From assembly GCA_948330435.1 (NCBI GenBank), contig CAOJBY010000032.1:1-37008 (forward strand): a stretch of DNA of 37,008 bases. The letters are read 5' to 3'. The position numbers and the translations under genes are program-made. The notes beneath the pieces were generated by a model. The model was not told where the DNA came from, searched no databases, and saw only the letters and a program-made list of their open reading frames with translations. Below, piece by piece: positions 1 to 7,316 of this stretch. The stretch is from an uncultured Lachnoclostridium sp. (GTDB taxonomy: Bacteria; Bacillota; Clostridia; Lachnospirales; Lachnospiraceae). Numbering within the stretch: position 1 is the stretch's first letter; each line of letters starts with the position of its first letter.

Positions 1-15
1 TGGGTTTTGGGCAAT

Positions 16-53
16 AAAAAAACCGACTGATTCTCGTTTTGAAAATCAATCGG
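16..53 (-). terminator. Intrinsic terminator of the Abi_C-like gene
   Basis: Read on the minus strand, a 13-bp stem (plus-strand arms 41-53 and 23-35, two G.T pairs) with a 5-base loop is followed by seven T residues (16-22). It starts 11 bases beyond the stop codon of the gene at 65-961, so it should end that transcript. Confidence 0.85.
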
Positions 54-64
54 CTATGTAAAAT

Positions 65-961
65 TTATTGATTATTTTTATAAATTGACAAAATATATTC
101 ACATATGGTAATAGAAGAATTCATAACAAGCCTTGCTTCATGCTCTCTGATTGCATACCGCTTTTGTCCTGCTCCATGACTATCACTGGTTTTATTCCTT
201 AATTCAGCAATCGCCCTTACTATTCTTTCCAAACCACTAAATAAGCTATTGATTCTGTTGTCAATATCACTACTTTGATTCAATCCGTACTTCTCTTTTA
301 TCTTTCCATAATACTGCGTTAAATCACCATTCATCTTAACATTAACTTTTTCATTTTCCAAAACATATAAGAAAATTTCCTCCATCAATGTTCTCGACTT
401 TGTTATCACGCTATCATAATTTCCATTGGATAAATCCTCAGTACATCTTGTCCTTAAATTGTGTATATATTCCATATTCACAATATTAAAAACCGGAGCT
501 TCTATTTGTATATCTTTCTGAAACTCAACAAGATAAAATTTCTCATTGACTACCTTCAATTCATGTTTTCCTAAAAACAGATTTGCATTTATAGCGTCCA
601 ATGCCCATTTCTTTGCTTTGTCATATGCCTCCTGAATAGTATTCCTATCACCTAATTCTGTCAAATAATCAAATTGCGTCATTGAAAACATATATGCTAA
701 AACATTAGACACCATTTCACGCTTAATTATATTTAATAGAAATGCTTTAAACATTTCACATCTGGAACTACAACCTAACTCATCTTCCTTATAAACAATC
801 GGAAATCCGAACCTTGTCGCTAATGAACAAATATCTTGACCTCTTAAATAAGGCAAGCCTAATCTATACCCTTCTGATTGACAATCAGCATTATCTCCAA
901 TTAATATACGGATAATCTTGTCTGTGCATAATAATTCCCATCTATTTTTCAATGACAACAC
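65..961 (-). CDS. Abortive infection family protein (Abi_C-like C-terminus)
   Basis: A protein of about 296-298 residues. I recognise the C-terminal third as similar to the Abi_C domain (abortive infection C-terminus): the stretch LRNKTSDSHG near residue 257, followed by a helix with ARLVMNSS, is the conserved RN..SxxHG core of that family. The N-terminal 150 residues match nothing I know. Abi_C proteins occur in phage-defence loci and as lone accessory genes; no toxic activity can be read from the sequence. The start is uncertain: GTG (961), TTG (958) and TTG (952) lie close together after a weak AGGGGTGGG site. Base composition is clearly more AT-rich than the neighbouring rpsB-tsf genes, and the gene has its own promoter and terminator, which suggests a single-gene acquired cassette. 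Domain call fairly sure, function inferred. Confidence 0.7.
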   Translation of the reverse strand: MLSLKNRWELLCTDKIIRILIGDNADCQSEGYRLGLPYLRGQDICSLATRFGFPIVYKEDELGCSSRCEMFKAFLLNIIKREMVSNVLAYMFSMTQFDYLTELGDRNTIQEAYDKAKKWALDAINANLFLGKHELKVVNEKFYLVEFQKDIQIEAPVFNIVNMEYIHNLRTRCTEDLSNGNYDSVITKSRTLMEEIFLYVLENEKVNVKMNGDLTQYYGKIKEKYGLNQSSDIDNRINSLFSGLERIVRAIAELRNKTSDSHGAGQKRYAIREHEARLVMNSSITICEYILSIYKNNQ

Positions 962-1017
962 CCACCCCTATCTATAAAGATACATAATTTCTGATAACGT
1001 CGTTTTCTTCTTTACTC

Positions 1018-1046
1018 ATTATAGGTCAATTTCACGCCTCTATCAA
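1018..1046 (-). promoter_or_regulatory. Sigma-A promoter for the Abi_C-like gene
   Basis: On the minus strand TTGATA (1041-1046) and TATAAT (1018-1023) are separated by exactly 17 bases. The predicted start near 1011 gives a leader of about 50 bases. Confidence 0.75.
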
Positions 1047-1204
1047 CCAACAATCTCCATCATCACCATAATTTCTACATGATAAGATATAACAGATTAC
1101 GCACCCTAACACCATTTAGAGAAAATCCATGTAAATCTACGTCCAGAAACGGCAAGCAAACTTCTCCCCTTTTACGAAAAGAACGAGGCAAACTTTCACA
1201 CACC

Positions 1205-1254
1205 ATTTGGGGGATACCCTTTCCCCCAACTCTTCCCCCAAAAATCCCCCAAAT
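1205..1254 (-). repeat. G-tract array that is also an 11-bp inverted repeat
   Basis: In the gene-free stretch 962-1376, ATTTGGGGGAT (1205-1215) and ATCCCCCAAAT (1244-1254) form a perfect 11-bp inverted repeat. Between and within the arms the minus strand carries four G-tracts (plus-strand C-tracts 1217-1219, 1223-1227, 1235-1239, 1246-1250) with loops of 3 to 7 bases, which fits the usual G-quadruplex pattern. The hairpin and a quadruplex could not form together. Apart from this, the Abi promoter and the tsf terminator, I see nothing in 962-1376; the 61- and 70-codon open frames here look like chance. Confidence 0.6.
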
Positions 1255-1308
1255 CGGCACTCAAAATACGGTAATTTACGATAAGTTATGAACCTCTCCT
1301 AAGAACGC

Positions 1309-1350
1309 AAAAAACCCCTGAAAATGCCCATTCTATGGGATTTTCAGGGG
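1309..1350 (-). terminator. Intrinsic terminator of rpsB-tsf
   Basis: On the minus strand CCCCTGAAAATCCC pairs with GGGCATTTTCAGGGG-type sequence (plus arms 1315-1328 and 1337-1350), followed by six T residues (1309-1314). It lies 26 bases beyond the tsf stop codon. Confidence 0.9.
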
Positions 1351-1376
1351 TTCGTAAATCAATTCTTCTCAGAAGT

Positions 1377-2315
1377 TTACTGATTCATCTGTTTCGCCAC
1401 CTCAGCCGCAAAGTCCTCGTTCTTCTTCTCCATACCTTCCCCGGTCTCAAAACGAACAAATCCCTTAATGGTAATATTAGCACTGTTCGCCTTAGCCACC
1501 TGAGCCACATAAGCTGCCACAGACTGCTTTCCGTCCTCAGCTTTCACATAAACCTGATCTAAGAGACAAATCTCTTTCAATTCCTTATTGATACGTCCCT
1601 TAATCATGCCCTCGATGACCTTCTCCGGCTTCTGGGACTCCTTGGGATCGTTCTGAATCTGTGCCAGAAGGATAGCTTTCTCTTTCTCAATATACTCCGC
1701 ATCCACTTCCTTGTCGCTTGTGTAAAGCGGCTTCAAAGCGGCTGCCTGCATAGCGATGTTCTTAGCCATCTCTCTCACATCGTCATTGATGACATCCGTC
1801 TCAACATCCACCAGAACACCAATCTTGCCGCCTGCATGAATGTAGGAAGCAATAAATCCGTTCTCCTCCTCCATCTGCTGAAACCGACGGATATTCATAT
1901 TCTCACCGATGACTGCGATCTGAGCAGCCAGGGCTTCCTTTACGGTCATGGAACTGTCCTTCTCCCATGTCTCTGCCATAAATGCGTCAATATCTGCTGC
2001 ACCAGTATTCACTGCCTGTGCCGCAACATCTGCTACAAAGGACTGGAACTTGGCGTTCTTTGCCACAAAATCAGTCTCTGCATTTACCTCAACCACTACA
2101 GCTTTCTTGTCATCATTAATAAGACAGGTTGCCACGATACCCTCTGCCGCAATACGTCCGGCTTTCTTCTGGGCACTTGCAAGTCCTTTTTCTCTCAGCC
2201 AATCAATTGCTGCATCCATATCTCCATCTGTTGCGGCCAGGGCTTTTTTACAGTCCATGATGCCGGCACCAGTAGTCTCTCTTAACTCTTTTACCATTCC
2301 TGCCGTTACTGCCAT
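1377..2315 (-). CDS. tsf: Elongation factor Ts
   Basis: EF-Ts, 312 residues, the nucleotide exchange factor that regenerates EF-Tu-GTP in translation. The N-terminal UBA-like domain (VKELRETTGAGIMDCKKAL, residues about 8-26) is followed by the EF-Tu-contact signature ETDFVAKN near residue 81, then the two core subdomains. The length is the normal long form. The frame stays open for five more codons upstream (to 2330), but those codons are the ribosome binding site itself (ATGGAGGAAAGA), so the start at 2315 beginning MAVTAGMVKEL is chosen. It follows rpsB by 30 bases and is co-transcribed with it, the standard bacterial arrangement. Confidence 0.98.
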   Translation of the reverse strand: MAVTAGMVKELRETTGAGIMDCKKALAATDGDMDAAIDWLREKGLASAQKKAGRIAAEGIVATCLINDDKKAVVVEVNAETDFVAKNAKFQSFVADVAAQAVNTGAADIDAFMAETWEKDSSMTVKEALAAQIAVIGENMNIRRFQQMEEENGFIASYIHAGGKIGVLVDVETDVINDDVREMAKNIAMQAAALKPLYTSDKEVDAEYIEKEKAILLAQIQNDPKESQKPEKVIEGMIKGRINKELKEICLLDQVYVKAEDGKQSVAAYVAQVAKANSANITIKGFVRFETGEGMEKKNEDFAAEVAKQMNQ

Positions 2316-2345
2316 TGTTCTTTCCTCCATCTATTGATTTGCAAA

Positions 2346-3095
2346 TTATTCCTCTACCGCTGCCTCTGCCTCGTCTACATAGTCATATTCTTCTTCTGCC
2401 ACATCCTCAGCCTGTCCCTGATTTGCCTCAACAACAGCATCTGCCATCTTGGACACGATCAGCTTCACAGCTCTGATTGCATCATCGTTACCCGGAATCA
2501 CATAATCCAATTCTTCCGGATCACAGTTGGTATCTGCAATACCAATCAGGGGGATTCCCAATGTATGTGCTTCCTGAACGCAGATTCTCTCTTTCTTTGG
2601 ATCTACCACAAAGATTGCGTCTGGAATTCTCTTCATTTCCTTGATACCACCTAAGTTTCTCTCAAGCTTCTCCCACTCTTTTCTCAGTGCAATTACTTCT
2701 TTCTTAGGCAATACATCAAAAGTTCCATCCTCAGACATTCTCTCAATCTCTTTTAGACGGTTTACTCTGCTCTGAATAGTCTTGAAGTTGGTCAGCATAC
2801 CGCCCAGCCATCTCTCATTTACATAGAACATACCGCAACGCTCTGCCTCAACTTTGATAGCATCCTGAGCCTGCTTCTTGGTTCCCACAAACAGAATGGT
2901 GCCACCGTCTGCCACAATATCAAACACGGCCTTATAAGCCTCGTCTACCATTCCTACAGACTTCTGCAGGTCAATGATATAGATGCCATTACGCTCTGTG
3001 TAAATGTAGGGAGCCATCTTAGGGTTCCATCTTCTTGTCTGATGTCCAAAATGAACACCTGCTTCCAGTAACTGCTTCATTGAAATAACGCTCAT
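2346..3095 (-). CDS. rpsB: 30S ribosomal protein S2
   Basis: Ribosomal protein S2, 249 residues, a late-assembling component of the 30S subunit that helps recruit S1. The N-terminus MSVISMKQLLEAGVHFGHQ and RRWNPKMAPYIYTERNGIYIIDLQ are diagnostic. IPDAIFVVDPKKE and PLIGIADTNCDPEELDYVIPGNDDAIRA follow in the second half. The tail is very acidic (EDVAEEEYDYVDEAEAAVEE), as is common in Clostridia. The frame extends 31 codons upstream, but the S2 start and the ribosome binding site GGAGGAAAG just before 3095 fix this start. As with tsf, an in-frame ATG precedes the start by five codons and overlaps the ribosome binding site. First gene of rpsB-tsf. Confidence 0.98.
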   Translation of the reverse strand: MSVISMKQLLEAGVHFGHQTRRWNPKMAPYIYTERNGIYIIDLQKSVGMVDEAYKAVFDIVADGGTILFVGTKKQAQDAIKVEAERCGMFYVNERWLGGMLTNFKTIQSRVNRLKEIERMSEDGTFDVLPKKEVIALRKEWEKLERNLGGIKEMKRIPDAIFVVDPKKERICVQEAHTLGIPLIGIADTNCDPEELDYVIPGNDDAIRAVKLIVSKMADAVVEANQGQAEDVAEEEYDYVDEAEAAVEE

Positions 3096-3211
3096 GTTTC
3101 TTTCCTCCATTTGGTTGTTCTTCCGCTGTAACCTGTCTGCCGCAAAGACCAAAACAGATGCTTTGGCACCGTTCTTGGCAAGGGACAACGTGATTTTTCG
3201 CTAACTTAGAA

Positions 3212-3240
3212 AGTATAACATGCAAAAAGGGCTTTTGCAA
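3212..3240 (-). promoter_or_regulatory. rpsB-tsf promoter, with its -35 box inside the upstream terminator
   Basis: On the minus strand TTGCAA (3235-3240) and TATACT (3212-3217) are 17 bases apart. The predicted start near 3205 gives a leader of about 110 bases before rpsB, which contains a 7-bp hairpin (CCAAAGC/GTTTTGG) but no leader motif I recognise. The -35 hexamer lies in the loop and descending arm of the terminator at 3224-3249. Confidence 0.75.
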
Positions 3241-3249
3241 GCCCTTTTT
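3224..3249 (-). terminator. Intrinsic terminator of the spore coat gene pair
   Basis: AAAAAGGGCTT and AAGCCCTTTTT (3224-3234 and 3239-3249) form a symmetrical 11-bp stem with a 4-base loop. On the minus strand it ends in five T residues, 36 bases after the coat gene stop at 3285. It could also work in the other direction. Confidence 0.85.
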
Positions 3250-3284
3250 CCTATAAATTCCTTGATTTTCGCTGTTTTCGTTTC

Positions 3285-3539
3285 TTACATAATACTCTGG
3301 GTAAATAGAGACTTCACATGCTGAACCTCTTCCTCTGTTGCCTTGGAAGCCGGTACATAATACTGCTTAGCTCTTGCAATCTGATACAGTTCCTCCTGGG
3401 ACATCTCGCACTTGTTACGCAGGTCTTTTAAGGTCTGCTTAAGTCTCGGCTCCTCTGTCTGAGGAATCATCTCGCTGAACATCTTCAGTTCTCCGTTGAT
3501 ACCCACCAGGGTATCTGCTACCATCGTCTTCTCATTCAT
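3285..3539 (-). CDS. Spore coat protein, CotF-like (84 aa)
   Basis: An 84-residue, mostly helical protein. The pattern MVADTLVGINGELKMFSEMIPQTEEPRLKQTLKDLRNKCEMSQEELYQIARAKQ is split here only by reading position and resembles the CotF family of small coat proteins, in which a helical bundle domain precedes a Tyr-rich short end (QYYVPASKAT). CotF-like proteins are deposited in the coat of the forespore under mother-cell sigma control. A good ribosome binding site (AGGAGGGTGCGACG) sets the start. It lies 12 bases after a second small coat gene and shares its terminator at 3224-3249. Family call fairly sure; the exact coat layer is unknown. Confidence 0.8.
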   Translation of the reverse strand: MNEKTMVADTLVGINGELKMFSEMIPQTEEPRLKQTLKDLRNKCEMSQEELYQIARAKQYYVPASKATEEEVQHVKSLFTQSIM

Positions 3540-3551
3540 CGTCGCACCCTC

Positions 3552-3740
3552 CTAACCTAAAAACTGCATCAGCTGCTGCTTGTTTTCCTTGGCAGACTGT
3601 GCTGCCTTCTGGAAGAACTGCTTTACCTGCTGATCTGTGGCATTGTTTGCATAATCGTTCATCTTGCAATGGGTGGTGTCATAGCCTCCGATGAGATGGC
3701 GAAGATTCTGTACATCCAATTCGGATAATTCTGACTTCAT
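3552..3740 (-). CDS. Small spore coat-associated protein (62 aa)
   Basis: A 62-residue helical protein (MKSELSELDVQNLRHLIGG, then KQFFQKAAQSAKENKQQLMQFLG). The LRHLIGG and AA.SA..NKQ.L..FL pattern is found in short clostridial coat proteins related to the CotF domain, usually encoded next to a longer CotF-like gene exactly as here. The ribosome binding site AGGAGGTATTCTTT precedes the ATG. Expression is presumably sporulation-specific; I could not pick out a sigma-E, sigma-K or sigma-G promoter in 3741-3877. Confidence 0.7.
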   Translation of the reverse strand: MKSELSELDVQNLRHLIGGYDTTHCKMNDYANNATDQQVKQFFQKAAQSAKENKQQLMQFLG

Positions 3741-3877
3741 AAAGAATACCTCCTATTCCAGTTCCACAGAATCCATCTGGGTACTATATGGGACTCTGCT
3801 GTTAATAGTTCCTGCTTCAAAATATCTCTTAAGCAGTTACTGTTATTATCCCGAAAAGGAGGTATTCTTATTCATTT

Positions 3878-5320
3878 TTAACCAGCTAACCAGTTGTATA
3901 ATTCTTCATATTTTTTCGCAGAAGCACCCCAGGAAAAATCAACAGCCATGGCACGATCCACGATCTTATTCCACTCACGCTTCTTGTCATAGTATACGCT
4001 CTCTGCATAACGGATGGTGTGAAGCATCTCATGAGCATTGTAATTTAAGAAGCTAAAGCCCGTTCCGGTGCTCTCATACTCATTGTAGGGCTCTACCGTA
4101 TCTTTCAGTCCTCCGGTCTCACGAACAATCGGCACCGTTCCGTACCGCAAGCTCATAAGCTGGCTCAAGCCACAGGGTTCAAACTGTGAGGGCATCAGGA
4201 ACGCATCACAGGAGCCGTAAATCTTATGAGACATCGCCTCAGAGTAGAAAATATTGGCTGATACTTTACCCTGATACTTCCATGCAAAATGACGGAACAT
4301 ATTCTCATAACGCTCTTCTCCTGTTCCGAGAACAACTAACTGAATCTCATCCTGACACAACTCATCCATCACATAGGCAATCAGGTCAAAACCTTTCTGA
4401 TCTGTCAAACGGGAAACTACACCAATCATCATCTTCTTGGGATCCACTTCCAACCCCAGCTCTGCCTGAAGGGCTGTCTTATTCTTTACCTTTTCTTTCC
4501 GGAAGTTCACTGCATTATAATTCTTAGCCAGGAACTTATCTGTCTCCGGATTGTATTCGTCATAATCAATACCATTTACAATGCCACGAAGGGAATTGGC
4601 CCTCGCATTCATAAGGCCGTCCAGATGCTCACCATAGTAGGGCATCTTGATCTCCTCCGCATAAGTATCACTTACAGTGGTAACCGCATCCGCATATACG
4701 ATACCGCCCTTTAAATAATTGGCATCTCCATAAGCTTCCAGTTTATCCGGTGCAAAATAGGATACGGAAAGTCCCGTAATATCACGTACCGTCTTCATAT
4801 CCCACACACCTTGGAACTTCAGATTATGAATGGTCATAATGGTCTTGATTCCCTGGAAAAACGGATTATTCTGGAAAGAATCATTTAGGAACACCGGCAC
4901 AAGTCCGGTCTGCCAGTCATGACAGTGAATGATATCCGGTCTAAAATCCAGAGATGGCAACGCTGATATAGCTGCTTTTGAAAAGAAAGCAAACTTCTCT
5001 ATATCCTCATAAATATTTCCATAAGGCTTTGCACCCGCAAAATAATATTCATTATCAATGAAATAAAACTTCACACCCTCATATTCCATCTCCAGGACTC
5101 CAACATACTGGCTGCGCCATGCAAGATTCATATAAAAATGGGTTACATACTGCATCTTGTCCCGCCATTCCTGCTTGATGCATAGATACTTGGGAACCAT
5201 TACCCGAATATCAAAATATTCTTTGTCAAAATACTTGGGCAGAGACCCAACAACGTCTGCTAATCCTCCGGTCTTAATAAAGGGTACTGCTTCGGAAGCA
5301 ACAAATAATATCTTTTTCAC
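3878..5320 (-). CDS. glgA: Glycogen synthase (ADP-glucose)
   Basis: GT5 glycogen synthase, 480 residues, extending alpha-1,4-glucan from ADP-glucose. The N-terminal ADP-glucose loop KTGGLADVVG is at residues 16-25. IIHCHDWQTGLVPVFL and the GGIVYADAVTTVS segment belong to the first Rossmann domain. The second domain has GVVSRLTDQKGFDL and the E-x7-E-like segment FEPCGLSQLMSLRYGTVPIVRETGGL. The length is normal for the family. Translation starts at GTG after AGGGAGGAAATGCG; no ATG is better placed. The branching enzyme glgB lies 21 kb away on the same strand; no glgC or glgP is in the window, so the glycogen genes are scattered here. Confidence 0.97.
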   Translation of the reverse strand: MKKILFVASEAVPFIKTGGLADVVGSLPKYFDKEYFDIRVMVPKYLCIKQEWRDKMQYVTHFYMNLAWRSQYVGVLEMEYEGVKFYFIDNEYYFAGAKPYGNIYEDIEKFAFFSKAAISALPSLDFRPDIIHCHDWQTGLVPVFLNDSFQNNPFFQGIKTIMTIHNLKFQGVWDMKTVRDITGLSVSYFAPDKLEAYGDANYLKGGIVYADAVTTVSDTYAEEIKMPYYGEHLDGLMNARANSLRGIVNGIDYDEYNPETDKFLAKNYNAVNFRKEKVKNKTALQAELGLEVDPKKMMIGVVSRLTDQKGFDLIAYVMDELCQDEIQLVVLGTGEERYENMFRHFAWKYQGKVSANIFYSEAMSHKIYGSCDAFLMPSQFEPCGLSQLMSLRYGTVPIVRETGGLKDTVEPYNEYESTGTGFSFLNYNAHEMLHTIRYAESVYYDKKREWNKIVDRAMAVDFSWGASAKKYEELYNWLAG

Positions 5321-5377
5321 CGCATTTCCTCCCTAATTCTCCCATATATCCATGGGTAATTCTGATATTTTGTAATT

Positions 5378-5406
5378 ATTATACCTCATAAACGAAGTAT
5401 TTGAAA
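5378..5406 (-). promoter_or_regulatory. Candidate glgA promoter
   Basis: A perfect TATAAT (5378-5383 on the minus strand) is followed upstream, 17 bases away, by a poor -35 (TTTCAA, 5401-5406). The -10 is convincing; an activator may compensate for the weak -35. Confidence 0.45.
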
Positions 5407-5513
5407 GGGAAAATTTCGCAAATTGTACAATATTCTTTTTAAACTGTATGAGTGCATAGGGACTTTTTTTCTCTCTCCATTCATTCCCTGAAAAACATTA
5501 CTTTAAAAATTAT

Positions 5514-5563
5514 AAAAAACTCCCCACCATGTCCCGTTGTTGTTCAGAACACCTGGCAGGGAG
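5514..5563 (-). terminator. Terminator of the sugar operon (after the rbsD-like gene)
   Basis: On the minus strand CTCCC-TG-CCA and TGG-TG-GGGAG close an imperfect, possibly branched hairpin that is followed by six T residues (5514-5519). It is the only terminator-like structure between the rbsD-like stop (5598) and glgA. Confidence 0.6.
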
Positions 5564-5597
5564 CCTTTTACTCAAATATTTACAGTTCTGTCTGACG

Positions 5598-5999
5598 TTA
5601 AGCTGGGAATGCTACACCCGCCCGAAGAATGATGTTGGGATAGGGGGTAAACTCTCCTGTCCGGATGGCAAATCTTGTATTTGCCGACATCTTCTTAAGT
5701 TCCGTATGTGGGATAAATTCATGCCCCACTCCCGGCAGCTTCTCCTGGATATAAGCAAGAAGCTTGGGATTCTTTTCGTGAATTTCTTCGGCCAAGGTAT
5801 AGAATTCTACCTCTGCCTCCTCAAGCACGGCATCCATAGTCTGTATAAAAGTGGGAACACCTCCGCAAAGGGCCAGATCCACAACAGGCACCCCTTCCGG
5901 AATCGGCATTCCGGCATCTCCTATCATAAACGTGTCCATATGCCCGAGAGCCGCTATGTATGCGGACAGCTGAGCATTCAAAATTCCTCTCTTTTTCAT
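5598..5999 (-). CDS. RbsD/FucU-family sugar mutarotase (D-ribose pyranase type)
   Basis: A 133-residue RbsD-like protein. RbsD/FucU enzymes interconvert cyclic forms of pentoses or fucose so that kinases or isomerases get the right anomer. The N-terminus MKKRGILNAQLSAYIAALGHMD has the catalytic-type His at residue 20; IGDAGMPIP and VDLALCGGVPTF follow; the C-terminal YPNIILRAGV closes the active site in the family. The open frame reaches 6059, but GGAGAAAGCCT before 5999 and the family start support residue 1 there. It is the last gene of the long sugar operon, 89 bases after the permease. In an apiose pathway it would speed up anomer exchange; a ribose role cannot be excluded from the sequence. 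Confidence 0.88.
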   Translation of the reverse strand: MKKRGILNAQLSAYIAALGHMDTFMIGDAGMPIPEGVPVVDLALCGGVPTFIQTMDAVLEEAEVEFYTLAEEIHEKNPKLLAYIQEKLPGVGHEFIPHTELKKMSANTRFAIRTGEFTPYPNIILRAGVAFPA

Positions 6000-6088
6000 A
6001 GGCTTTCTCCTTTTCCGAAAAAACTTTTTTATTTCATTATAACACGTTTTCCGGAGCATCTCATTAAAAACGGTTGTTTAAACTATAA

Positions 6089-7138
6089 TTATTTACTCTC
6101 ATTCCTTGCTTTCAGAGCCATCTTCGCCTGAAGATTTCTCTGGAACTGGTCAATGATTACGGCCAGTACAATCACCAGTCCCTTGATTACCATCTGCCAG
6201 AACTCAGACACTCCGCACATAACCATTCCGTCATTGATCACACCGATTACGAAAGCTCCTACAATGGTTCCGCCGATGGTTCCGATTCCGCCTGCCATGG
6301 AAGTTCCACCAAGTACTGCCGAAGCAATGGCGTTCATTTCCCAGGATTCTCCGGTTGCCGGATGGGAAGCCGCCAGCTGGGAGGATGCGATAATTCCTAC
6401 GATGGCAGAGCAGATACCGGAAATCATGTACACCAGAATCTTTACCTGATCTACTTTAACACCGGACAGCTTTGCCGCTTTCTCATTTCCGCCGATTGCA
6501 AATACGTGCCAGCCAAAGGCAGTTTTTTTCAAAAGAGTTGCGAAAATCACGGCCAGGATCACAAGGATCAGAAGCCCCACCGGAATGCCAGCCACACTGG
6601 ATCCAAAGAATCCCCAGCCCTGGTTTCCGAGAGCCTCATAGCCCTTCAAATCCGAATAAGTCGCACCGTTGGAATGGATATTCGCAAAACCGCGGGCTAC
6701 ATACATCATACCCAGGGTAGCAATAAAGGGGGCTACGTTAAATTTGGTGATAATGAGACCGTTTATCACACCAATCAAAGCACCGATAAGTAAGGTAATC
6801 AATACCACTGCCGGCACACTGAAATAGAGGGTGACACCAAACATCTTTAAGGTAAGGCCTTTTTGCAGAAGCCCTCCTGCGATCATTCCGGCCAGACCCA
6901 CGATAGCACCCACGGAAAGGTCAATACCGCCGGTGATAATTACATAAGTCATACCGATGGCAAGGATTCCATACAAGGCCACATGCCGGCCGATAAGCAA
7001 TGCCGTATTCATGGCCAGAAAGTTATTCGCTGCAATACTGAAAAATATCAGCAGTACAATCAGTACGATAAAGGTTCTTCCCTTTAACAAAGTCATTACC
7101 AATGCATTATTATTGGAACTTTTTTTATCTCCACTCAT
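6089..7138 (-). CDS. Sugar ABC transporter permease, RbsC type
   Basis: A 349-residue membrane permease of the ribose/xylose (CUT2) family. It has about eight to ten hydrophobic segments, including LYGILAIGMTYVIITGGIDLSVGAIVGLAGM and the ATPase-contact region near VLGGTSMAGGIGTIGGT. As in other CUT2 systems one permease gene is present, implying a homodimer. The open frame begins at 7240, but residues before 7138 (IYRHMHLWPGIDLD...) are the translation of a dispersed repeat, and AGGAGAGTAGAA precedes the ATG at 7138. Operon position after the RbsA-type ATPase, separated from it by a family A repeat. Substrate inferred from the neighbouring enzymes as a branched or ordinary pentose, best guess D-apiose. 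Confidence 0.93.
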   Translation of the reverse strand: MSGDKKSSNNNALVMTLLKGRTFIVLIVLLIFFSIAANNFLAMNTALLIGRHVALYGILAIGMTYVIITGGIDLSVGAIVGLAGMIAGGLLQKGLTLKMFGVTLYFSVPAVVLITLLIGALIGVINGLIITKFNVAPFIATLGMMYVARGFANIHSNGATYSDLKGYEALGNQGWGFFGSSVAGIPVGLLILVILAVIFATLLKKTAFGWHVFAIGGNEKAAKLSGVKVDQVKILVYMISGICSAIVGIIASSQLAASHPATGESWEMNAIASAVLGGTSMAGGIGTIGGTIVGAFVIGVINDGMVMCGVSEFWQMVIKGLVIVLAVIIDQFQRNLQAKMALKARNESK

Positions 7139-7156
7139 TTCTACTCTCCTATTATA

Positions 7157-7260
7157 AGTTCCGTAATATCCCATCCATACACCCCTGTCTAAATCAATTC
7201 CCGGCCACAGATGCATGTGCCTGTAAATTGATTTGTGCATGGACGGGATATTACTGATTT
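7157..7260 (-). repeat. Dispersed structured repeat, family A, copy 1
   Basis: About 104 bp between the ATPase and permease genes. The outer arms GTAATATCCCATCCAT (7163-7178) and ATGGACGGGATATTAC (7239-7254) pair over 16 positions with one A.C that is G.T on the minus strand. The inner helix is AAATCAATT (7191-7199) with AATTGATTT (7226-7234). The core CCGGCCACA...CATGTGCCTGTAAA is shared with copies at 14020, 15674 and 28577. Ends resemble AGTTCCGYA and TRCTGDTTT. Confidence 0.85.
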
Positions 7261-7261
7261 A

Positions 7262-7308
7262 AAGTTGCTACGCAACAGTACTAAAGGGTAAAGTTCCCTT
7301 CAACACAC
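7262..7308 (-). repeat. Repeat module B next to family A copy 1 (half copy)
   Basis: Positions 7262-7294 are identical at 32 of 33 bases to 15556-15588. The segment starts with the small hairpin GTTGC-TAC-GCAAC and contains AAGGG-TAAAGTT-CCCTT. Here it lacks the pairing partner that is present at 15665-15673 in the other copy, so it looks truncated. Confidence 0.75.
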
Positions 7309-7316
7309 AAATTTTA

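Noticed and set aside
1075..1260. 61-codon minus and 70-codon plus frames beside the Abi gene
   Set aside because: No ribosome binding site, no recognisable similarity and overlap with the G-tract array.
7139..7240. N-terminal extension of the permease open frame
   Set aside because: It is a translation of the family A repeat; a similar peptide appears from the copy at 28577, and the ribosome binding site supports 7138.
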